Positions 1-11,300 of a DNA stretch of 64,000 nucleotides are shown in pieces. Location of the stretch: positions 85,882,521 through 85,946,520 of the forward strand of contig NC_061118.1 of NCBI RefSeq assembly GCF_002878395.1. Direction: 5' to 3'. The notes under the pieces are model-generated. The model worked only from the letters and a program-made list of their open reading frames with translations, was not told the origin of the DNA and did no database searches. This DNA is from Capsicum annuum. Taxonomy: Eukaryota; Streptophyta; Magnoliopsida; Solanales; Solanaceae. Each line of letters begins with the position of its first letter. The first letter of the stretch is position 1. A program made the position numbers and the translations under genes.

Positions 1-807
1 AGATAATAATGGGTTAGCCCGGTTTAATGTGTGTGCCAAAGAAAGGGATAATCACAGCGGTTCCCAATAAAAAGAATGAATTAGTGTCCATGAGACCAAT
101 GATCGATTGGAAAGTTTACATAGATTACAGGAAGCTGAACACTTGGAAACAAAAGGACCACTTCCCTATGCCTTTCATGGATCAGATACTGGATCGACTA
201 GCAAGCAGGGGTTGCTATTATTTTCTTAATAAATACTCGAATTACAATAAAATCACTAATTATATTGAGGACCAAGAAAAGACGACTTTCACTTGCCCTT
301 ATATGACTTTTGCATTCAAGAGTATATTGTTCGGGTTATTAACCCATCCTACTACCTTTCAGAGATGCATGATGTCCATATTCCCTAACATGGTGGAGAC
401 AATATTAAGGTATTTATGGATGATTTTTTAGTCATTGGGGATTCATTCAAGGTCTATTTTTTCCATTTGGCTAGTGCACTACAGAGATATAAAGAATGCA
501 ACTTAGTGCTGAATTAGGAAAAATATCACTTCATGGTGAAAGAAGGTATCATTCTCGAGCAAAAGATCTCTAAACATGGTATTAAGGTGGACAAGGCTAA
601 GATTGAGGTGAGTGAAAAATTACCTCCGCCAGTCTCAGTTAGAGGCATACAAAGTTTTCTGGGCCATGCATGCTTTTCTAGGAGGTTCATCAAGGACTTC
701 TCTAAAATTGTAAATCCCTTGTGTAAGATTTTAGAGATAGAGGTGAAATTTGTGTTTGATGATTCATGTATCCAAGATTTAAAATACCTTAAGGAGCAGT
801 TAAATTA
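1..807 (+). pseudogene. Athila-like gypsy reverse transcriptase, broken (element A)
   Basis: This is the reverse transcriptase (RT) part of a Ty3/gypsy polyprotein, which would copy element RNA into DNA inside virus-like particles. The stretch 27-431 reads RT fingers and palm: DYRKLN, then DHFPMPFMDQILDRLA, then FLNKYSNYNKI, and FGLLTHPTTFQRCM. A frameshift near 400-410 moves the frame, and FMDDFLVIGDSF follows, so the two-Asp motif is kept. The first catalytic Asp (FLDGYSGYN in relatives) is Asn here. A stop near 518 precedes the thumb/connection stretch 533-808 with [18 protein letters not shown]. The N-terminal part lies outside the window. Lineage is Athila-like by close similarity of phrasing to the minus-strand copy at 21620-22400. 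Confidence 0.85.
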
Positions 808-1310
808 GGCTCCTATCATTGTGTCCCTTGACTGGTCTACACTCTTTGAGGTTATGTGTTATGTTAGTGGTGTGGATTTGGGTGTTGCCCCAGGCCAAAA
901 AAGAGAGAAGTTCCTTTATCCATCTGCTATTCCAGAAAAGCTTTAAACCCTCTCAAAAAATTATATGTTTACAGAGAAATAGTTATTTACGGTGGTTTTG
1001 GTCTTTGAAAAACTTGATCCTATTTAACTGGGAAGAAGGTCATAGTTCACACAGATCATGTAGCCTTAAGATAGTTAATATCAAAACAAGATACCAAACC
1101 AAGATTTATTTGATGGGTTCTCTTGTTGGAAGATTCTGATTTTGAAGTGAAGGATTGAAAAGGCACAAAAAACCAAGATGCAGATCACTTATCCAGGCTT
1201 GAGGATGAGGCAATGCAAAAATTAGGAGATGATCTTGATATATATGATGCCTTTCTAGATGATCCGGTCTTATTTGCATCTCAAGTCTTAATTTTCTAGT
1301 TTTCTAATTT
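808..1310 (+). pseudogene. Ribonuclease H domain of element A, broken
   Basis: RNase H would remove element RNA during reverse transcription. The reading APIIVSLDWS... then ...GVDLGV, KALNPSQKNY-like and TDH-like blocks can be followed only by changing frame several times between 808 and 1160. A block reading DADHLSRLEDEAM (around 1180-1215), which in relatives links RNase H to the integrase zinc domain, confirms the order. Several stops and frameshifts make it non-functional. Confidence 0.7.
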
Positions 1311-1379
1311 TGCCAACTGTTTGGTAAGTACTCTTGTCCCATGAGGTGAGGAAGCTCTTTTGGAATGAGCCATATTAGT

Positions 1380-2424
1380 TTATTATTTTCAGAAATGGTG
1401 TGATTTGGAGATGTATCCCAGAGGTAGAGATGATGAGCATTCTGGAAGCTTGTCACTCTCTTCAATTCGGGGTTATCATAGTGGTACCCGTAAACCCCAT
1501 AAAACTCTACAGTTTGGCTATTATTGGCATATAATTTAAAAGGATTCTCATGATTTTGCGTAAGCCTATGCCCAATGTCAGCATCAAGGCAACATTACAC
1601 GGTGCCATGAACTCTACATGACACCTATTCTGGAGTTGAAGTTGTTTGATGTACGGGGAATTGATTTCATGGGACCATTTGTGAGCTTCTATGGCATGAG
1701 GTATATTGTGGTGGCAGTGGACTATGTGTCAAAATAGGTTGGAGGCTGTTGTGCTTCCAGACAATGAAGTTAGAAGTTTCACCACTTTTTTGAAGGAAAA
1801 TATCTTTTCTCAATTTGTCACTCCACGTACAATTATCAGTGATGGTGTGTCTCACTTTTGCAATCGGAGGCATAAGGTGGAAACACTTACCATCTTAAAT
1901 AAGCGGGCAAGTTAAGGTCTTTAAAAATGAGATCAAGTACATATTGGTGAAAACTGTGAATGCCAATAGAACTGACTGGTCAAGGAAATTAGATGTTTCA
2001 TTATTGGCCTACTGGACAACTTATAAGACCCCCATAGGTTCCTTACCATATAAATTTGGATACGACAAGGTATGCCACTTATTGGTTAAACTAGAGCACA
2101 GGCACTATGGGCGTTGAAAAGCCTAAATTTTTAGTGGCATGATGAAACAAACTTGAAGTTGAGCAGTGTGAATGATTTGGATGAATTCTAACTATGTGCT
2201 TATGATATATCTATCATATACAAAGAAAGAATGAAGTTGTACCTTGATAGGAAAATTAAGAAAAGGGTATTTGAACTCGGTGATTTTGTCTTATTGTGTA
2301 ATTCAAGACTCCTCTTATTTACTAGAAAGCTGAAGTGTAGGTGGACGGGACCATTCATGACATGACACGACATTTGGGCCATGTCATATGGGCACCTTAA
2401 GCTTACATGAATCAGAGGTTGCCC
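1380..2424 (+). pseudogene. Integrase of element A, broken
   Basis: Integrase would insert the DNA copy into the host genome. Parts of the HHCC zinc-binding domain are readable at about 1440-1600 (GYHSGTRKPHKTLQFGYYW), with the first Cys of the CxxC pair changed to Tyr. The core starts GIDFMGPFVSFYGMRYIVV (about 1655-1710), and the second catalytic Asp lies in ISDGVSHFCN (about 1833-1862). Sequence between this and the [12 protein letters not shown] block (about 1908-1950) is partly missing. The C-terminal part is frameshifted but ends in YGHLKL near 2386-2403, the usual PYGHLEL end. A minus-strand LTR begins right after. Confidence 0.75.
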
Positions 2425-3244
2425 CAATAACCCAACCTACTCGCCTCATACTAACATAGGAGTTGAAGGGACTCCAAGTCATATGCTAAGATAGTAATAA
2501 TAATAACATAAGTCAGCATTATATTTCATAATAATAGTAATAATAATTATACCCAATTCCACATTGTTCACAACACCTCTATACAAAAGCCAAAGTAAGA
2601 AAATATATATGTCGAGACAAACCCCTGACTATAGCCAAACCTAAAGATAGGTGACAAAGAGATGATGTCTTTCGGTGTAAGGAAGCTCACCACTTCGAGT
2701 AAAAGCACTAATCAGCTCGATCATCTAATCACTGTGTGAGCAAAGAAGAAGGTGCTATGAGCACTATATTGAATGGGGATATAGCATTCGTAGATGGTTA
2801 ACGGTTGGAACGCTATAATATAACTCAAGGACAAGTGATAAAATACATCATCAACAAATTAACAAGTCAACACATCATATTTTATTACTTTCATGCACTT
2901 ATTCATACATATAGATACATCATATGCAAATCGAGATATCAAGGCTCATCATCCTTCTCAAACCTATACTCACACACAAAGATATACTAATAATAATCAC
3001 ATTACGCCACAAGGGGACAAGGCTTAGCATGCATTCTCAAATCATTCAATTATGAGAAAATAAGTGGAAGACTCTAGAATTCCACACTTAGGATTAAACC
3101 GTTCTCATTAGGTTTAGAGCTTAAACCATATACACATATTCCTAGACAAAATATCCCAACCATGGATACACTTAATAAGAAAAGGGACTTTATCCACATA
3201 GTTATTTATCAAAAGAAAGGCTCCACCGATAATCCACAATCAAG

Positions 3245-3770
3245 TAGGCATGAAATTCTAATCACATGATCACACATTCAACTAGACATAGAACTCTAAT
3301 CATATTTGATTGGTCATGGAACATTAATCACGAGATGGAACTTTAATCACTAGCCATCATATTCAATTGGCTAGTAAACTCTAATAATGAGATGGAACAT
3401 TAATCACGAGCCATAATATTGGCTTGGCCATGGAACTTTAATCATGAGATGGAACTTTAATCACGAGCCATCACATTTGCTTGGCCTTGGAACTTTAACC
3501 ATAAAATTGAACTTTAATCATGAGACATCATATTGGCTTGGCCATGGAAATTTAGTCATGAGCCATTATATTGGCTTGGCCATGGAACTTTAATCAAGAG
3601 ATAAAACTTTAATCATGAGCCAACATATTGGCTTGTCCATGGAACTTTAATCACGAGATGGAACATTAATCATGAGCCATCATATTGGCTTGTCCATGGA
3701 ACTTTAATCACAAAATGGAACTTTAATCATGAGCCATCATATTGGTGTGGCTATGGAACTTAAATCTCTT
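3245..3770. repeat. 57-bp minisatellite made of 19-bp sub-units
   Basis: The anchor ttggcttgg recurs at about 3419, 3477, 3533, 3571, 3629, 3685 and 3742, giving periods of 58, 56, 38, 58, 56 and 57. Each full unit holds one catcatattggcttggc-type block and two atggaactttaatca(c/t)gag blocks, all close to 19 bp, so 57 equals 3 x 19. The one short unit (3533-3571) lacks one sub-unit. More worn copies extend upstream to about 3245. Confidence 0.85.
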
Positions 3771-5070
3771 AACCCCTTAGTTCATGCATTGGCATCCATA
3801 TCATCATGACCATATGGTCCTTATGGGAGCCTTTATTGCTCGACCAATTCAATAGGAAGATGCATTATCTCATTTCATCACACAATTCAATTCATGGTAA
3901 TCGAGACCCATACAAGACCACAAGGTCTTGAAGGAGATATTCATCATTTACTAACACCTACCAACCTTTAGTTGCACACACAATTTCAAGTTCAACCTTA
4001 GGGAATTGAACCTCTCTTCTTAGCCATCAAATAAACGTGGTCTTATATTAACACATTTCATGGCTAGCCACATCAATGCAATACCAATTAACAAATATTC
4101 ATACTCAAAGGGGCCATTGCCCCATTTAAACCATAAGCTAACCTATTACATGCTTAATAAAGTTCTTATCAACTATTTCCAAGAATTCACAATCATTATG
4201 ACTCAATACATGGACAGCAAGGTGTTTATCAACCATCTAAAAGTATTCACATCCACTTAGACATTATCTTGACTCTTTTATATTCACTAGACCATTTCCC
4301 TAGATACACATTTGGCCTTCACAAGTCTATTCAACCACTCATCATGTTAATAGGCCAAATGCCTTGCTATAATACATCATTCATTACATCTATATTCACC
4401 AAGACCCGCATAATCTTTCATATTTAATTATCAAGCTTATACCAGCTTCTTACCATATTTAGACTTAGTACACACATCAAGTTTATTTTTATGTTTAGGG
4501 TTTCAACCCCTCATTAGCCATCAACCCAAAAATGTCATTATTACATCATTTATACTCATTAGGCCATTGCTCAATCTCTACAAATTACCAACATACTACT
4601 AGACAATTCACTTAGACATTTTCACAAATACCTTTGGTACATACTTGTAACAAAGTCATTTTCATGGTAGATATCATCAAGACTAGGGTTACTCAAGACC
4701 TTCATGTTAAAAACCATACAACAAGCATCCACATATGCAATCAACCACCAATAACGTGTATTAACACAAGTATAAGCAAAATCATCATTACTTATTGTTA
4801 GGTAACAAAACCCTTATAATTAGATTCAAAACCACCAAGTACACTTACTAATCCAAGTGTAAAATACGTGGTTTTAGAGTTATTTAAAGAGGGTAAGAGA
4901 TACATGCCTTAAACAAAATGATACATCAAAATATTGACTCCTTCTTGCCACTAGAAGACCACACTAGAAAAATCCTAGCCTCTAATATACCAAGAATGAG
5001 CTTGAGAGAGTCTTTTAGGGTATTTATAATGTTTAAGTCTTGTAAATGAAGACTTAGGTGGATAACATGC

Positions 5071-5079
5071 CTTATATAG
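5071..5079 (-). promoter_or_regulatory. TATA box of minus-strand LTR
   Basis: On the minus strand the sequence reads CACTATATAAGGC, about 490 bp inside the LTR start and downstream of the repeat-word region, the usual place for a U3 core promoter. Inferred from motif and position only. Confidence 0.55.
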
Positions 5080-5568
5080 TGCAAGGACTTAGGGTTTTAG
5101 GAAAGGTAAATAACCAAAAAATCCTTAATAAAAATCTGGAAAGTCCAACTATGCAGGGGTATGACTCCCTTATACGGTTCACTTGGTAATTGTGACATAG
5201 GGTAGGAGTAGTAACCTAACTCATACCACATTGGTTAGGGTACGACTAGACACACTTGTGTCATATACAAAGGGTACAACTTGTGACCTAACTTTTATAG
5301 ACCACTGATAAACAAAAAAGTTAATATTAGTTAGGTTTTCACTCCATACGGTTGATTAGTATACAACTCATAAACATGGTTACGACCAAAGGATGGATTT
5401 GTCATATAGTGGACAGTATACTAACCTAACATAATACCTAGTATATGTAAGGAGAGATGGTAAGGCTATGAGTCATGACCAAGGGTACGACTTAATCTCT
5501 CCAACTGTAACCACCCCAGAGACATCAAAAGGAGTTGTTTTTCAATAGTTCAATGTCTAGGTGTTTCA

Positions 5569-5765
5569 CTTCTTCTCCACTTGGGATCATTTGTCCATGA
5601 AGGAAGGTTAAAGCAAGAATATATACAATTTAACACATCCACATGAATCATGGTAACCTTTACATAAGTTAGAAATAACACACAACAAGGTTATACCACA
5701 ACACATATCATGATCATAACCGATCAACCAAAAATTTTTGCAAGGCCATATTCTTGGGTGTTTAA
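5569..5765 (-). mobile_element. 3' internal remnant and polypurine tract of the minus-strand chromovirus
   Basis: About 200 bp next to the LTR start. On the minus strand it reads ...GGACAAATGATCCCAAGTGG and then a purine run into TGAAACACC. This matches the usual end of a chromovirus internal region (a GAGGACAAATG... block and a purine tract). The rest of the element is absent, and at 5765 the sequence switches to plus-strand Athila-like integrase end. Confidence 0.5.
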
Positions 5766-5990
5766 ATTCACTATGGTTAGGTTACTCCCACATGGTGATG
5801 TATAAATAAAGCGTGATGGTGAAATCCCATTCAAGGTGAATGGGCCAGTGAGTGGAGCACTAGATGGGAAACCTGCAGAAAGTGAAAGTCTATGTTGAGA
5901 TGAACCTTAGAGAAGTCTGAATAGCCAAGGCAACTGATTCATGCCACAACAGAAAATTGGTTGTTACTTGGGAGCCAAACCAAGGTACAC
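5766..5990 (+). pseudogene. Integrase C-terminal tail, Athila-like
   Basis: The plus strand reads LLPHGDV, a stop, IKRDGEIPFKVNGP (about 5788-5850), then GALDGKPAESES. This is the end of an Athila-like integrase, as in VFPYGALELKQDGEASFKVNG at 19920-20030 on the minus strand. It is the same piece of protein already reached at 2386-2403, so the two ends overlap rather than abut. The conserved post-integrase block (catgccacaac) follows near 5940. Confidence 0.65.
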
Positions 5991-6299
5991 AGATCCTTAA
6001 TATGTCCTAATTATGTTTTTATTTCCCTCTATTTTACATTATTTTTGTGCGTTAAGGATAGTGCACAGTCTTTTAGTTAGGGTTGGGGAAAACCATAGCC
6101 GCGACAAGTTTTTGTTGTTGTGATTCTTTTCCTATCAAACACAGTATGGTTGCATAACCATCATGTCTAGATTTAATTTATTTTTTGATGTGTTTTGTTG
6201 TGTAACTGGGTGAATTTTAAGTGTTTAGGGCAGTTGATATGTTTTGATTTTAATTTTTAAGAAAAATAATACCCCTCTAAACTTTGTTTTTGAACTGTG

Positions 6300-6334
<35 letters not shown>

Positions 6335-7512
6335 ACCTTTGTGGATCTTGTTATGTCATCAAAATTATAGACATAATAACCATAGCTAATAATTGCATAA
6401 ATCAGATAGGTGTTGTAACTTTGTGAGATAGTCATATGTCATGTAGGTGTGAGATGCTACTTAGTTCCCTTTGTGTGTTAAATCCAAAACTTGCCCGATT
6501 GGTCTTTCATAGGTTGTAGGATAGTTGGTTAGGAGAGGATCATAGTACATTTTTTATTGTAGTCTAATTCTAGCCTAAATGACCTTCCCATTATGAAATT
6601 GTATTCATTGATCCCTATTTTGAGCCTTATATCCTATTTCTTTGTTTTCACCTTTCACCTTTACATTTGTATTACTATGAACCTATTTTGACCCTAGTCA
6701 TTCTTAGATATTGTACACCTTAACTCAGACATATTGTGTAAGTTGAGGGTGGCTATTATATGGGTGTATGATGTAAAGTGTGTATGACGAAGGATAAAAT
6801 AATAGAAAAAGAAAGTATGGCTGGGTGTGGTAGAAAAAGAAAAATATGAAAAATTTGAAAAAGAAAGAATAAAGAGACCATACCCAACTTGAATGTGCTT
6901 TAGAATAACAAGGAAGAAATAAGGGCAAAATTAAAGTAAAAATGGTTATACCAAAGTTAGTGTAGTTCCAAGGAGGCTTAGTCACTTGATATCCATATGT
7001 ACCATACCATCCCCTTAAGCCTACATTACAAGCTGAGAAAATTCCTATAATTATCATGACTTGACTATGTGAAAGCTTAGGTGTAGAAAATAAGTCAAGC
7101 CTATGGTATTTGATATCCATTGAAACTTTATTTTGAGTGTGAGTGTCTCTTGACCGTCCCCGCATCAACATGCTTGATTTCATATATGAGTGAGTGGGAC
7201 TTCTTTTGATGTGATGGCACATGGACTCTATTGCTAAATTACATACGTGTTTGGGTAAGTGTCACTTGCATATATGCATGGTTGTTTGTTGATAATGTAA
7301 TTTCCATAACCTTATTCCTTTGTTTCATGCTCTTGTGCTTCATATGGACACGCAGTTCATTTTCACTTGTGATATAGGAGAGAATAATGAACTAAAATGT
7401 AGGATGATAATTGTTTCCTTGGATATCTTAGATTCTCCTTGTTAGGCATCGTATTTTCTCTTTGTTCTTGTTTTGTTTCCCGATGACATGCAATGTTCTA
7501 AGTTGAGATTAT
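5991..7512 (+). other. Non-coding 3' region of Athila-like element A
   Basis: No reliable gene. This lies between the integrase end and the 3' LTR, as in element B (14610-16170). It holds a TA/TG microsatellite at 6301-6334 and an A/G-rich stretch (about 6805-6880, aaaaagaaag type) that has a counterpart in B at about 15285-15400 on the minus strand. Just before the LTR, gatgacatgcaatgttctaag (7481-7503) matches the matching spot in B. A 165-codon open frame on the minus strand here looks fortuitous. Confidence 0.55.
6301..6334. repeat. (TA)n(TG)n microsatellite
   Basis: A run of TA dinucleotides passes directly into about ten TG dinucleotides. Confidence 0.95.
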
Positions 7513-8975
7513 TAATGTGCTATGAATTTATAGAACTTTTGATGCTTAAAACTATAAAAATATGCATGATTCTTAGGGTGTTTGGTTAGATATGATGTGT
7601 TTTGGGTATGCTTTGCAAGAAATTAGATTTTGGATGCTAAGTTCAAGAAAAAAAATGAAAATGGAATTTTTGGCCACTTACTTGAGCATTTTTGGGCATA
7701 TGTAGCACTTATCGGGCGTATGTGACCAAAGAATTTGCCATAAGTTAAAGTCCAGAGACTTGGTTGCAGATTTGAAGACTCTGGCGCTTACCTAGATCCA
7801 CTTTCAAACCGTATTTTGTACTTACGAATAGTAAGTGGATAAGTTAAGTACCAGAAGCCAAGATCCAAAGAGTGTAAAGTTGTAGGAAAACTTTCTAGCA
7901 CTTACGTGGGTTTACTTGCAGACTATATGTAGTACATACGGGTCGTATGTGTCCCAAATAAGTGACCATTTACCACATTTCCTTTTTCATTTGGCCTTTG
8001 ATTTTTAGGGTTTTCTCATGTACTATAAGTACCCTTTTATGTGTTGTTAGTAGAGGTTATGCACTCTTTATACTCACAAACATATATTCTCATTCTGAGA
8101 CCAGAATTTAGTCTCGGGATTATTTTGTATTAATTTTGGTTGTTAATTCAGTTGATGTTTTAGTTTTTCAATTATGATTATTATAATTTCATCTTATGCT
8201 TTGAATTATAAATATTGTTGATTATTTCACAAGCATGAGCGGCTAAATCGTTTAGCTAGGGTTATGGAAACCCTGGCGGATTGATGAAGCAGGAGAAGTG
8301 CTATGTTATTCTGAACCGATATCCATGCACGTATTGTATTATCTTCAGTTTAATATATATCTTAGCGGTTGCAAATGTTAGGATCCCATCTAGATTATTG
8401 GTACTTACTCCAAAAGAAGAGTAGTGACTAGGAAAAGATAATTTCAATAGCAATTTGAAGTTTAAGCGTCGATCCTCACTAACAGGTACTATCTAAGAAA
8501 GATTGTCAATTATCATCTCATAACTAGAGATCCAAAAGGTAATAGTTAATTAGGATCCATGATAAGGGTTCATATAGAAACATCCTGAGACTCAAAGGTT
8601 AAAGGGTGAAAGTTACTAACTAGTCCACAAGATAGTTCATGGTACTTAACTTATCAGATTTTGCATGCAAGGTATCGGGTTTATTCAATAAAGCAGGATA
8701 AGCCTGTTGAGTTGAAAATCCAGGGGGGACATAATCCTAGCTTTCATCTATAATTGATTACAACCAGAGTTGATATTTGTTACTTATTTGATATTGACTT
8801 TACAATCCCCTCATTCACTTTTCCAGTTCTGCCCGTTAATTACAGCATTTAAGAGCCACAATTCCCCATATTCCATTGGGATTTAACCCCAACCATTATT
8901 GGGTTACTATATTTGACATAGATCATATTATCTTCAAATTGAAGGTGTAGCTCAAGTGTTATCAAAGACCATGAG
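7513..8975 (+). repeat. Athila-like LTR (3' LTR of element A)
   Basis: The start TAATGTGCTATG...GAACTTTTGATGCTTAAAAC lines up with the start of element B's LTR on the minus strand (TGATGTGTCATGG...ACTTTGAATGCTTAAAAC). The end has the family signature GGGTTACTATATTTGACA (about 8902-8919), followed by ...caagtgttatca. The U3 part carries several cttacgggcgtatgtg-like words (about 7675-7970), then a TATA box. No tRNA-Asp-like PBS follows, so the 5' part of the next element is missing. Confidence 0.75.
8023..8030 (+). promoter_or_regulatory. TATA box of LTR
   Basis: ACTATAAGTACC, about 510 bp inside the LTR and just downstream of the word-repeat zone. Inferred core promoter. Confidence 0.5.
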
Positions 8976-10380
8976 GATGCTAATCTACACTTGAAGAATT
9001 TCATTCATCTGTATTCTCCATTTGATATTTCATTTATTTCAAAAAAATCAATCCATTTATGTTTTCCCCATTCTTTTTATTAGGAGAAGTGGTTTTATGG
9101 TTGTGGTCTTTTCCCATGAAATCTATCACTTCGTTGGTTGAGCTCACAAATGTATTTATAGATATGTACTTTCCTCCTTATCGGATGATGCAACTAAGGG
9201 ATAAAATCATAAATTTTTGCCAACTTATTGGTAAACCATTATATAAGGCTTGGCAATAATTCAATGCCCAAATCATAAGGTCCTGAACAAAATGCTTCTT
9301 TAAATATTTTATACGGTATTGGATCAATTGAATAAGATGGTAGCCGATAATGTGGATAGAGGATCTATTATCAAACAATCTTATGGTGTTGCAGTGGCTT
9401 TATTGGATCAAGTAACTAAGAAAAGCAGAGGTTGGTATACAAGAGATACTGAGGTGGTCATGCGGGCTCCCTCCATACTTTTTATAAGCCAAGACCAAAG
9501 GAAAAAGGATGAGGAAAGAGAAGAGGACATAGCTAAAGTGATGACCCAACTTGATCTTCTCACCAAGCATGTAATGGGAGATCCTTTAAAGGCAGTTAAT
9601 GTCATTGCTTCTAAGAGTGTTAATCTTATGATGATTAGAAAGTAAATTCTCTTAATGAGGAAATTAGATTCTTGTCAGACAAAATAGAGGGTTCCCGCAT
9701 TACCAACCAAAGGCAAGGTTGGAATCAAAGTTGGAAGGAAAAGGATCGTGGTAGAGATTGGCGTGATATGGGTCATGGAGTGATATCAATTAGAGAGATA
9801 AGGATAGAGAGTATGACCAGTACATGCCTCCATATAATAGGGCCAAGGGTAAAGAATCAATCTTCATTGATCTGGATAAGCTCAAAAGTAAAGATATCCT
9901 TACTCGTATCTTAATGGGTGTTGAGAGAAATGATAAGATGTTGAGAGTGCTGAAAAGTGACTTCTCACAACTCAATGAAATGGTAACATCCCATTCGGTC
10001 TCTATAAAATAACTTAAAACACAAGTGGGTCAAGTCTCAGCTCATATCAAAGCAAGAATAAAGGGTGGATTCCTTAGTAACATAGTTACTAATCCTAAGA
10101 ATAATGCTCACATAATGACCATTGTCACCAGGAGAGGTTGGACTCTTGTTAAAGATGTTGTTGATTTTAATAAATACCCTAATGAAAAGTTAAGTGATGA
10201 AAAAAAATGAAAAAATGAAGTAGCTAAAGAAGTCAAATGATGTGGTTCCAAAGACCAATGAATTAATTGTTGAAAAATGAAGGTAGTTGAAGAAAGGGTT
10301 GAAATTAACAAAGTTCCAAAAGTGGTTGATGGTAATGCTCCAAAATCAAATGAAACTTCGATTGTTCCTTTGTTATAAAT
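8976..10380 (+). pseudogene. Gag of Athila-like fragment A2, broken
   Basis: Gag forms the virus-like particle. The retrotransposon gag core is readable at 9060-9260: a WLWSFP block, then LTNVFIDMYFPPYRMMQLRD and KIINFCQLIGKPLYKAWQ, matching the KYFPPGKTAKLRNDI type. A stop after AWQ and a frameshift lead to 9319-9645 (SYGVAVALLDQVTKKSRGW). The C-terminal part, 9824-10210, has LTRILMGVERNDKMLR, SQLNEMVTSHSVSIK, a stop, LKTQVGQVSAH and TRRGWTL, which matches element B's gag end on the minus strand (23727-23996). The N-terminal part and the PBS are missing. No zinc knuckle is visible, as usual for Athila. Confidence 0.75.
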
Positions 10381-11300
10381 CAAAATTCCTTCCTCATTCC
10401 CAAATTGTTCAAAAATAAGAAATATGATACCAAGTTCAAGAAATTTCTTGCAAAATTTAGCAACCTATCAATGAATATTCGATTGTAGAAGCTTTACAAA
10501 AGATGCCCGGGTATGCTAAATTCATGGAACTTGGTAATCTACAATTTTAGTGCCATAGTGTCTATAACAATGGTAGCAAAAAATGAAGACCCGGGTGCAT
10601 TTACTATCCCTAACACTATTGTGGTGCACAAGTTTAGAAAAGCATTGTGGTCTAAAGTTAGGTTGGGTGTCCCCACACCAACAATAATTTGATGGAATTT
10701 TCCATGTTTTTAAAGATAGGTTTGGGTGTCCCCACACCAACAATAATGAGGATTTTAATGGCCGATTGTTTTATCAAGAAGCCTGTAGGACTGTTATGTG
10801 TTGTTCTTGTGAAAGTGGATCGATTTATCTTCTTGATTGATTTTATTATCTTGGATTGTGAGATGGACCGTATGATCCATATCATTTTGGTAGGCCATTC
10901 TTAGCTACAGGACATTCTATAGTTGATGTTCAATATGGTGAAATAAAGTTTTGATTCAATGATGATGAAGTGTCCTTCAATGTATGCAACTTCATAAAGT
11001 AACCAAAGGACATCTGAGTTGTTTCAATAACTGATGTGATTGGTGATGAGGTTTTTATCCCCACGGAAATGGATTTTGTGGATGACCCCTTAGTGTACGT
11101 ATCAGTAAAATTAGGTAGTTAGGTGATTGAAGAACACGATGAAGCGGTAGTTTCATTGATAGTTCGTGTCTCTTATACTAAACCACCTAGAAAGTTGGAT
11201 CTTGATTTGAAGAATAGTGAAATTCCACATGCCAAACTGTCTATTGTTGAGCCGCTTCAACTTGAGATTAAGTCATTGCCTTTACATCTTTGATATTTCT
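10381..11300 (+). pseudogene. Aspartic protease of A2 with destroyed active site
   Basis: The protease would cut Gag-Pol. KMPGYAKFM (about 10500) and EDPGAFTIPNTI (about 10590) precede the expected catalytic motif. Where relatives have DLGASINLMP, the sequence instead carries a copy of the later LGVPTPTI block (10665-10690), followed by the original NLM...FLKIGLGVPTPTIMRILMAD (10690-10765). The C-terminal part reads KPVGLLCVVLVKVDRFIF..DFIILDCEMDR and, after frameshifts, KPPRKLDLDLKN (about 11190) and PLHL (about 11280). The Asp needed for catalysis is absent. Confidence 0.75.

Larger units (their letters stand above)
2425..5568 (-). repeat. Chromovirus-type LTR, minus orientation (about 3.1 kb)
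   Basis: Read on the minus strand the unit starts TGAAACACCTAG at 5568, matching the starts of the LTRs at 63526 (TGAAACATCC) and 27754 (TGAAATATC). It ends near GGGTTATTGGGGCA at about 2425. It carries a TATA box, a U3 region with repeated tacgactcgtac-like words (about 5160-5510) and a 57-bp tandem array in its downstream half. The polypurine-like AAGTGGAGAAGAAG just outside the start (5569-5582) shows this is a 3' LTR. The downstream end is less certain than the start. Confidence 0.65.

Noticed and set aside
3245..3770. CRISPR-like regular repeats
   Set aside because: Units are contiguous and diverged with no unique spacers, in plant LTR DNA. It is a minisatellite.
2425..5765. Solo LTR cleanly inserted in element A
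   Set aside because: About 200 bp of internal sequence with a polypurine tract is attached, flanks share no 5-bp duplication that I can see, and the integrase end appears on both sides.
6725..7222. 165-codon open frame on the minus strand
   Set aside because: It is rich in Phe/Tyr/Ser because it reads the complement of an A/G-rich stretch in the 3' non-coding part of an Athila-like element. No domain, and a similar A/G-rich stretch in element B is in the same place without this frame.
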